Part shown: piece by piece, positions 4,836-11,623 of the stretch
Layout of the letters: the number at the start of each line of letters is the position of its first letter
Position numbering within the stretch: position 1 is the first letter of the stretch
DNA from: JBMNNS01 sp050942625
Lineage (GTDB): Bacteria > Bacillota > Dethiobacteria > DTU022 > UBA8154
Length of the DNA: 11,623 nt
Reading direction: 5' to 3'
Assembly (NCBI GenBank): GCA_050942625.1
Contig: JBMNNS010000054.1
Location: 1 to 11,623 of the forward strand
Program-made: the position numbers and the translations under genes
Notes under the pieces: model-generated
What the model was told of the DNA's origin: nothing
The model's database searches: none
Seen by the model: the letters and a program-made list of their open reading frames with translations, nothing else

Positions 4836-7237
4836 TTATAACGATCCGATAATCTCGGAAATTCCTTTTGCTTTAATTCGCTTTAACGGATTAATAATCG
4901 AAATAATTGTCACTAAAAGTATAACAATGAGTATTACAGGAATTTGTATGAGTGGAAACGTCCATGTGGCAGTGAGTCGCGGCAGGAAATTGTAAATAAG
5001 CGCCTTTTGCAAAGCTATACCTAAAATGCATCCGGCAATGTATCCTATTATGCAGTATGTGAGTGCTTCCACCAGCACCATTTTATTAAGCTGGTTGCCG
5101 GACATGCCTATAGCTCTCATAACCCCCAGATTTCGAGTTTTTGCGACTACGCTGGTATACATGGTATTTATCAGGTTCAACGCGCCAACCAATGCAATAA
5201 CGGCAACAAAACCATAAATAAAAACGGCCATTGTAAGAAATGTCTGATCAACTTCCGCGTTTTTCTGGCGATAGTCACGAAACAAAACCGAACTGTCCAG
5301 CAAACCCTTTATTTCATCAACAGTTTGCTCCTGCCCTGATTTATTAAGCTGGATATCTATCACCTTGAATGTCGATTCTCCGGTCAATTCCTTAAATAAC
5401 TTCTCGGTGGTGATAAATGTCGTCAATGAATTCACGGAATCACCAAAGGGGAGTTTATTGAGGATAGCCATAACGGTCACTTCTTTTGTCCCGCCGGGAG
5501 TTCGAATATAAACCTTATCACCCAATTGCAGGGCGGCAGTTTCCATGCTGACGCTGTTCCTTAAGGGTCGGGCAACTGCTATTATCCCGTTCCTTTCGTT
5601 CAACTTTTCTTCGGAAAGTTCTCCGGCAATCAAATCCGTTTTAGCCCAATTCAGCTGATTTTGGTCATAGGATACCAGCCAGGATTTTTCAGGCGGTATA
5701 AACAGCCCGCCATCGATTTTTTGAATATCGCCGACAATTTTTTTATAATCTTCAGTCAGCCTCGCGGCATCAAAGGTGGCATCAACATGGCTGAACATCC
5801 TACCATAAACTTTTTTTACACCGCTCAAATCCGAAAGTTTTTCATATAAATTATTCAAGCTCTGCTCGGATGTAAGCGAAATATCCGGCGTATATGGCTT
5901 TGTTGTTTTTAGGCCATAATGCATGAAATCAACAAATACCTGAAATCCCAAGAATATAATAATGCTTACTGCAATTGAGCATGACATTAAAAATAGAGTT
6001 TTTTTCTTCATAAAAGCATTATTAATGCCCATAGCCGTTTCCACATGAAATATTCTTGTTAAGTATCCCCTGCTTTTTTGTTTGGGAATCTTAATTTCAA
6101 TGTTTTCAGCTACAGCATTTATGGGAGAAACGCTTGCCGCCTTTTTGGCAGGAAGATGACAGGCAATAAATACTGTAAGCATTCCAACCCCGACACCCGC
6201 AGCTATTCCAATGATGCTGAAGCTGAAGAGCGGCATCTCGCCGAAAAGGCTGCTGTTATAGTATTTAAGTATTGCCGAGCACAGAAAAGTTATAAATAGT
6301 CCTGCAGCTACCCCAATTGGTATTGCCTTTGCCGTAATGAGCAAACCTTCCCTCTTAACCATCTTCTTTATTTGCGACCGGGATGCCCCGATGCACCGCA
6401 AAAGCCCGAACTGGCGGATTCTTTCCATCACCGAAATGTTAAAAGTATTATAAATCATCATTATGCCGGCAATCAGAACCATGCAGAACAAAATCGCTCC
6501 GGTTTGATAAATTCCTATAGCGGTTTTATTGGTGCTTTGTCCTATTACGGCCAGCAGGTGATCATTGCGTCCAACTCTATTGTCTTGTATATTGAACGCT
6601 TTCTTAATTTCGGCTTCTGCTTTCATAACTTTTACACCGTCTTTAAACAGCACAAGATAATAACTCTTGCCGGCATAGGTCAACTCTTTGGCACCGCTGA
6701 CGGATAATAATAGCCCGGGGATCCCCGACGCTTTAGTAGAGCCTAAGTCCATGTAGGCGCCGCTAATTACAAATTCTTTCGATGATCCGTTACCAATGGA
6801 TATATTAACCTTGTCGTTCACCTCTAACCTGAGGTCTTCAATTGCCCATTGCTCAAGCATAAGCTCATTTTTTTCTTTTGGATATCTGCCCTGCGTAAGT
6901 TCAATGTTCATATTCGGTGCAAAGTCCTGGTCAAGGGCTCCGAGTTTGCATTCCTTGCCGTTTATTAATGCCTTGCCGAAATCCATCCACAGCCCAGCGT
7001 TTTGCACGTCGACACGGCTGCGAATCAACTGCATTTCTTCTTCGGATGCGTTTTCGATGGCAATGTGAAAATTCCCGTAATCATGGATGACTTGTATCTT
7101 TTCAAACTGTAATAAAACGTCCAGCATTGAGAATATGCCCGTCACCAAAGCAACAGATATGGCAACGCTGATGATGGCCAGCATTGATCCTTTTTTGTGT
7201 GTCGATAAATACTTGGGAACAATTGAAAGATAGCTGT

Positions 7238-7241
<4 letters not shown>
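4836..7241 (-). CDS. ABC transporter permease with two FtsX domains
   Basis: This 801-residue membrane protein has eight predicted membrane segments in the duplicated FtsX layout. One segment near residues 20-42 is followed by an extracytoplasmic domain (about 45-240) and three segments (about 243-270, 302-325, 340-362). Then come a segment at 415-438, a second outer domain (about 440-665) and three more (668-694, 722-745, 762-785). The coupling-helix motifs ERIRQFGLLRCIGASRSQI and KTRNLGVMRAIGMSGNQL after segments 2 and 6 are typical. Such permeases with one MacB/LolD-type ATPase move lipids, peptides or drugs, or transmit force, at the outer membrane face. The ATG overlaps the ATPase stop (ATGA, 7238-7241), so translation is coupled. 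The substrate is unknown; the upstream two-component genes point to envelope stress or antimicrobial export. It looks intact. Confidence 0.92.
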
Positions 7242-7921
<680 letters not shown>

Positions 7922-7986
7922 ACAATCAACCCCTTGTTTTTTCGATAAGTATAGCTCTCCTTTCTTACTCTCAGGTGAATGGCGCC

Positions 7987-9231
7987 TTACAGTTTTGAAA
8001 GCTTTGGAAAGAATAAATTGAACGCGGCCCCTTTCCCAAGCTCGCTCTGAACCGTAATGGTGCCCCCGTGTTTTTCAATGATGCTCTTTGACAGGGCAAG
8101 CCCAATGCCAATCCCCTGTTTTTCCTTTGAAAAACGGCTTCGGTAAAATCTTTTGAATATATGATGCATATCCTCGGGATGAATCCCCGTCCCGTTGTCT
8201 TTGATCGTAATCTGGATTGACAAGGGGGTTTCGCTGCAGCAGACTTCAATTTTATTTTGAGAACCTGTATGATCCAGAGCATTTTTTATAATATTACCGA
8301 TCGCTTCCATCAGCCATTCCGGGTCGAAATTCATAGCAATATGATCATCGCAGTTAAGTGTTAATTCTTTACCTTCCACTTTCGCCCTGGTGCTAAAACC
8401 TCTCACAACTTCCTCAAGAAACTCCTTTATGTTCTGCTCCGATATTTCCAACTGGATGGAACCGGCATCCAATCGTGCCAGCTTCAGAAGATTCAGGATC
8501 AGCGACTCTATTCTTGATATTTCGCGTTCTATTTTTAATGAATAATTGTCTACGACACTATTTCCGGTTTTCTCATTTTGTATGATTTCGTTATACATTC
8601 TGAGCGCGGCCAGAGGCGTTTTTATCTGGTGCGATATATCTGAAATGGTATCTTTCAAGAATTCCCTGCCTTGTTTTTCTTTTTCAATATGAGCAACCTG
8701 CGAAGTAGCCATTAAATTGACCGCCGCAAAAAGCTTGGATAAACTGCCTTCCTGGTAATCGTCCAAACGGATGCCGATATTGCCTGCCATAAAGTCTCGT
8801 AGCCTTAATTCCGCTTCTTCAATTCTCTTATAGTGGCGCAAAACAAAAAGCAAAACAACCGCGCCAGTTATTATGGAAAACATAATCAAAATGATCAGCA
8901 CTATGGCAGCATGCTTTTGGTAAAAACGCTCTATATCCGGAAGGAGATCGTTTTGAACGGTACCGCTGTATCCTGTCTTTTGAAGCAGCTTTTGGCCCGT
9001 TTCCGCATCCTCGTTTGATTTTTCCGCCGTAAACGCACGAATAACCAGCGATTTCTCCACGCCGTTCTGCGTTAAATATCCTGCGATTTGATAATCATGG
9101 GCAATCATTTTCTGCTTATAGTCATCCGCAGCCATTCTTGCAGCCAAAATCCCCAATGCTATTAAAAGAAGGGAAAAAACGCCCAACACCATAAAAAGCA
9201 GTTTTATCTCTTTATTCAGAAAAATCTTCAT
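7987..9231 (-). CDS. Sensor histidine kinase
   Basis: This 414-residue membrane kinase has two membrane segments (about 11-32 and 107-131) flanking an outer sensor region of about 75 residues. A HAMP-like linker (about 132-185) follows, then the dimerisation helix with phosphoacceptor His201 in SDISHQIKTPLAAL. The ATP-binding domain has the N box (IGNIIKNALDHT, near 311-322), G1 (DNGTGI, 345-350) and G2 (GIGIGLAL, 373-380). It would phosphorylate the response regulator encoded nine bases upstream and thereby control the ABC genes downstream. The sensor region has no recognised domain. It is larger than the minimal loop of BceS-type kinases, so it may sense its ligand directly. The start ATG at 9231 has a weak GTGAG site that includes the regulator's stop codon, suggesting coupled translation. 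Confidence 0.95.
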   Translation of the reverse strand: MKIFLNKEIKLLFMVLGVFSLLLIALGILAARMAADDYKQKMIAHDYQIAGYLTQNGVEKSLVIRAFTAEKSNEDAETGQKLLQKTGYSGTVQNDLLPDIERFYQKHAAIVLIILIMFSIITGAVVLLFVLRHYKRIEEAELRLRDFMAGNIGIRLDDYQEGSLSKLFAAVNLMATSQVAHIEKEKQGREFLKDTISDISHQIKTPLAALRMYNEIIQNEKTGNSVVDNYSLKIEREISRIESLILNLLKLARLDAGSIQLEISEQNIKEFLEEVVRGFSTRAKVEGKELTLNCDDHIAMNFDPEWLMEAIGNIIKNALDHTGSQNKIEVCCSETPLSIQITIKDNGTGIHPEDMHHIFKRFYRSRFSKEKQGIGIGLALSKSIIEKHGGTITVQSELGKGAAFNLFFPKLSKL

Positions 9232-9240
9232 AGAATCAAC

Positions 9241-9933
9241 TCACTTTACAATATTCCATCGATAGCCCAAACCTCGCGCCGTCAGCAAAAACAGTGGATT
9301 TTCAGGGTCGTCTTCTATTTTCTCGCGAAGTCTGCGCACATAAACGGACAGGGTATTATCGTCAATAAAGTTGCCGCTATTATCCCACAATCTGGCCAAT
9401 ATCGTTCCCCTGGTCAAAATACTGTTGGGATGCTGCATCAGCAGGCATAATAACCTGTATTCGGAAGCGGTGAGTTCAATCTCGCGGTTATCCTTCCATA
9501 CACGATTTTCCAAAAGTTTGACTCTTATGCCGTTGGATGCAAGCTCATGCTGCGAACCCTTTGAAAGTTTGCTGCGCCGCAGCAGCGCATTGGTTCTTGA
9601 AATCAGTTCGTTTAGCTTAAAGGGTTTGGTAATATAATCGTCGCCTCCCATATCCAATCCCATAACGATATTTACTTCTTCGTCCGAGGCAGTTAAAAAA
9701 ATAATCGGCACATGAGATGACCGGCGCACTTTTTTGCATATCTCAAATCCGCTTCCATCAGGCAAAGCCAGGTCAAGAATCAGCAAGTCATAGGTTTTGT
9801 CATTAAGAGCAAGAAATGCTTCTTTCACCGTTCTGGCAATGTCGACATCGAAACCGTTTTTTCGAAGTGAAAATTCAAGCCCGTCAATAATACTCAAATC
9901 GTCTTCTACCAAAAGAATATGATTCATTTTCAT
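9241..9933 (-). CDS. OmpR/PhoB family response regulator
   Basis: A 230-residue regulator. The receiver domain (about 4-115) shows acidic pair Asp11-Asp12, phosphoacceptor Asp54 in LLILDLALPDGSG, Thr81 and Lys103 in ITKPF. The OmpR-type winged helix (about 130-228) shows LTASEYRLLCLLMQHPNSIL, DDNTLSVYVRRLREKI and TARGLGYRW. It receives phosphate from the adjacent kinase and probably activates the downstream ABC genes and its own operon. Two starts are possible: ATG 9933 and ATG 9927 (the third residue). AAGGAAGG lies three bases before the first and nine before the second, so the second may be used. It follows the broken methyltransferase gene by 20 bases, and no separate promoter of good quality was seen in that gap. 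Confidence 0.95.
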   Translation of the reverse strand: MKMNHILLVEDDLSIIDGLEFSLRKNGFDVDIARTVKEAFLALNDKTYDLLILDLALPDGSGFEICKKVRRSSHVPIIFLTASDEEVNIVMGLDMGGDDYITKPFKLNELISRTNALLRRSKLSKGSQHELASNGIRVKLLENRVWKDNREIELTASEYRLLCLLMQHPNSILTRGTILARLWDNSGNFIDDNTLSVYVRRLREKIEDDPENPLFLLTARGLGYRWNIVK

Positions 9934-9953
9934 TCACCTTCCTTTAATAATAA

Positions 9954-10498
9954 TTACCATATACCAGGGATAAATCTGAATTTCACTTCCTTGGCATATT
10001 GAGAGTATCCCGGTAGCTCCTTTTGCAGCATTTTATCTTCCAATGCAGTCCGGATGAACATAATGATAAAGACAGCAGCCGTGCAGATTAAGGCATAAAG
10101 AGAACCTATCATGAACGGAATGGCAACAAAGCTTAATATATCATGTCCAGGCTCGACCATTCAAATCTACTATCCAATCCGGCAACAATATGTGTTCCGA
10201 GAAAACCGATCAACAAATACAAGCTTAATAGCACCTTATCCCATGACTTGGTGTTTTCCCTTCTCTTAGCCCTTTCATTAATAAGCCCGGGATTGTATTT
10301 TATAAATATCAATGAACTTACAAAGTATGTAACGGCCGCAACACCGAAATAAAGCCAGGCTCTCCCTATATTGAGACTTCCTGCCGCGATAAAATATGCA
10401 ACCGCTATTATCAATAGCTGTGCATGAACCCTTATAATATACACAACACCTGACTTTTTTACCTGATGATCACTTTCATTCCTATACCCTTGAATCAT
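9954..10498 (-). pseudogene. Isoprenylcysteine/PEMT-type methyltransferase, internally deleted and frameshifted
   Basis: ATG at 10498, eight bases after GGAAGGGGG, opens the N-terminal half: MIQGYRNESDHQ, hydrophobic segments (VHAQLLIIAVAYFIAAGSL), then NPGLINERAKRRENTKSWDK and IVAGLDSRFEWS. This is typical of membrane methyltransferases of the isoprenylcysteine carboxyl methyltransferase-like family. The frame stops at 10133. The C-terminal part resumes in another frame as PGHDILSFVAIPFMIGSLYA and ends LEDKMLQKELPGYSQYAKEV and KFRFIPGIW. Between FEWS and the PG, about 60 residues are missing, including the region with the SAM-binding GPY-x-x-V-RHPGY motif. The enzyme is therefore inactive. 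The parts are otherwise well conserved, so the loss is fairly recent. It lies directly before the response regulator in the same direction. Confidence 0.83.
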
Positions 10499-11020
10499 GT
10501 AAAGGCCCCCTTCCGTTACATCGCTGATGTTTTTCCCGAAAACATAAACAAGAACCGTAACAGGCAGCGCGCGATACAGAATCTCTTCAGAGGTACCACT
10601 TAAAAACAGTTGAAAGCCCAGAGTTCCAAGAACATTCCTTTTGGTTAACGGAAAATCATATGCCAGCCCCTGGCCGAGGACATACATAAGTATGTGATAT
10701 ATCAGCGCGATCACGGCAATCACAGCGGTAAATATAAGGAAATATCGCACTCCCTTTTTGAAGTCTCTGAGCCAAAAGCCGAAATCCGCTTTGATCAGCT
10801 TACTTAACACCATAATAACAGCCAGCGCAATCAGCATTTGAACGATGTGATGAACGGACAGCCGGGCAAAAAGATGATCGGGGTCAAATGAATCATAGGA
10901 GAACAGATCGGCAACGAACCATCCAGATTTGCCGGCAAATACCTGAACAAGAAACAGCGCAATGAATGCAAGACTGCAGTGTAGCAGTTTATCAGGGTTA
11001 CAAAACCTATCCTTTACCAT
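10499..11020 (-). pseudogene. CPBP-type intramembrane protease, 3'-truncated
   Basis: From ATG 11020 the frame encodes several hydrophobic segments (about 14-30, 57-76, 92-115, 131-160). It reaches QLFLSGTSEEILYRALPVTV, whose EExxxR (Glu145, Glu146, Arg150) is the first motif of CPBP (Abi) intramembrane glutamic proteases. The sequence then leaves the family at about residue 164 (VFGKN). The two later motifs, FxxxH and HxxxN/D, are absent, so the active site is incomplete. The frame stays open and passes in frame into the methyltransferase gene, giving a 295-residue hybrid frame that ends at 10133. A deletion that removed the protease end and stopped just before the methyltransferase ribosome site explains this. 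Such proteases occur in bacteriocin-immunity and envelope contexts, which fits the downstream ABC cassette. A GGAGG lies 12 bases before the ATG. Confidence 0.8.
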
Positions 11021-11043
11021 TTTTAGCTTTAACCTCCATTATC

Positions 11044-11063
11044 AGCCGATTGGCGGCTTTTTT
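11044..11063 (+). terminator. Short hairpin with T tract (possible terminator)
   Basis: AGCCG-ATTGG-CGGCT followed by T (11058-11063) reads as a small terminator on the plus strand, with no plus-strand gene to serve. Read on the minus strand the same hairpin lies at the very start of the CPBP leader. Five pairs is weak. Confidence 0.35.
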
Positions 11064-11064
11064 G

Positions 11065-11093
11065 ATTCTATCCATTCTTTTCGCTTCGCTCAA
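11065..11093 (-). promoter_or_regulatory. Possible sigma-A promoter for the CPBP/RR-HK-ABC region
   Basis: On the minus strand TTGAGC (11088-11093), a 17-base spacer and TAGAAT (11065-11070) precede the CPBP ATG by about 45 bases. Four of six and five of six consensus positions match. It is the best candidate seen for transcription into the two pseudogenes and the cassette behind them. Confidence 0.42.
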
Positions 11094-11138
11094 GGCACAA
11101 AATGCCAGCAGGATATCGCGTGTGGCTTAAAATACTGC

Positions 11139-11623
11139 TCAATTCGTTTGTTCGTAATCAAATTCAATAACAATGTCTTTTCCGTCAAAATAAACAAGAT
11201 CGCCATCATCATAATGCCAAATTGCTCGCAAAACAGTCGGCCTTCTGATACCGTTTGTTTCCGCATACTCACTACAAACTGCTGACCACTTAACCTTTTC
11301 ACTGGTACCATCAATTGCTGTAGCCTCCCTGTCGTCGGTTGTAAAAGAAAGCATTTCACCGTTTTCATTAAACGCAAAGATACCGCTGGCAGTAATACCG
11401 TAATAGGATATAGTAGCTTTAGCATGAAAATTATCGATTTCTTCCCAGACAACGAAATCCTGTAAAGCTACATTAGGAATAATAAGGCACTCTGATAAAT
11501 AAGTAACCAGGCTAGCCTTATCCATGTTTTCCCCGGTCTGATTAAACAAGGTGAACAGCTTTGCCAGCACGCCTTTCATTGAACCATTCCCGGCAGTATA
11601 TGAATCTAAACCTTCAAAGGGTA
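11139..11623 (-). CDS. DUF6544-like conserved protein, C-terminal part (runs off right edge)
   Basis: The frame is open from the right edge (PFEGLDSYTAGNGSMKGVLA) to the TGA at 11139-11141, about 161 residues. An ATG at 11579 is internal: the residues before it (DSYTAGNGSM) already fit the family, so the true start lies outside the window. ENMDKASLVTYLSECLIIPN, DFVVWEEIDNFHAKATISY, SGIFAFNENGEMLSF, GIRRPTVLRAIWHYDDGDLV and a final VIEFDYE follow the pattern of the uncharacterised DUF6544 family (formerly plain hypothetical proteins). There it reads LxxYLxE, WxxIDxxxAxA, FxFNxxG, P and W. No catalytic motif is recognised and no function is proposed. The C-terminus appears complete. It ends about 120 bases before the CPBP gene on the same strand, with a possible promoter between. 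Confidence 0.7.
   Translation of the reverse strand, partial: PFEGLDSYTAGNGSMKGVLAKLFTLFNQTGENMDKASLVTYLSECLIIPNVALQDFVVWEEIDNFHAKATISYYGITASGIFAFNENGEMLSFTTDDREATAIDGTSEKVKWSAVCSEYAETNGIRRPTVLRAIWHYDDGDLVYFDGKDIVIEFDYEQTN

Overview
The window looks like an accessory, decaying stretch of a Clostridia-type Firmicute chromosome. The grounds are moderate GC, strong AGGAGG-type ribosome sites, sigma-A promoters with extended -10 boxes, and families common in spore-forming anaerobes (PadR/DUF2812, YmaF, TipAS, DUF6361, FtsX-type ABC exporters with an OmpR/HK pair). The Peptococcaceae-like impression is inference only. Every gene and gene remnant lies on the minus strand, so the reading order is from high to low coordinates.

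Right end to 9954: a DUF6544-like protein runs off the right edge. It is followed by a CPBP-type membrane protease gene that has lost its 3' part and now reads in frame into an isoprenylcysteine methyltransferase-like gene. That second gene has itself lost its middle and is frameshifted. 9933 to 4836: an intact, tightly packed four-gene cassette of response regulator, sensor kinase, ABC ATPase and double-FtsX permease (gaps of 9 and 65 bases, then an ATGA overlap), ending at a probable terminator at 4786-4812. This is the best-preserved functional unit and is probably a sensing and export system for envelope-active compounds.

4805 to 3738: a gene graveyard with no intact gene. I read it as a YmaF-family remnant joined to a Sir2-family deacetylase with its middle deleted and several frameshifts, then the 5' part of an NADPH-dependent FMN reductase-like flavoprotein with a one-base frameshift, fused to a short piece of a MerR regulator. 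Directly downstream is a free-standing TipAS drug-binding domain (3315-3719) with its own ribosome site. This suggests that a MerR-TipAS regulator lost its DNA-binding half.

3214 to 2653: a Phd/YefM antitoxin with a well-formed promoter and symmetric operator-like sites, overlapping a RelE/ParE toxin gene that carries a nonsense codon at position 24. 2447 to 859: an autoregulated-looking padR and DUF2812 membrane protein pair, intact and translationally coupled. It is bracketed by two copies of an unidentified structured repeat (739-798 and 2530-2612). 714 to 1: the catalytic half of an Mrr-type restriction endonuclease lacking its N-terminal domain, then the start of a DUF6361 gene that leaves the window on the left.

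Overall, regulated membrane and transport modules (RR-HK-ABC, PadR-DUF2812, antitoxin) are intact, while enzymes and defence genes (Mrr, toxin, flavoprotein, MerR half, Sir2, YmaF, CPBP, methyltransferase) are broken, mostly by internal deletions. No tRNA, rRNA, CRISPR array or transposase gene was seen.
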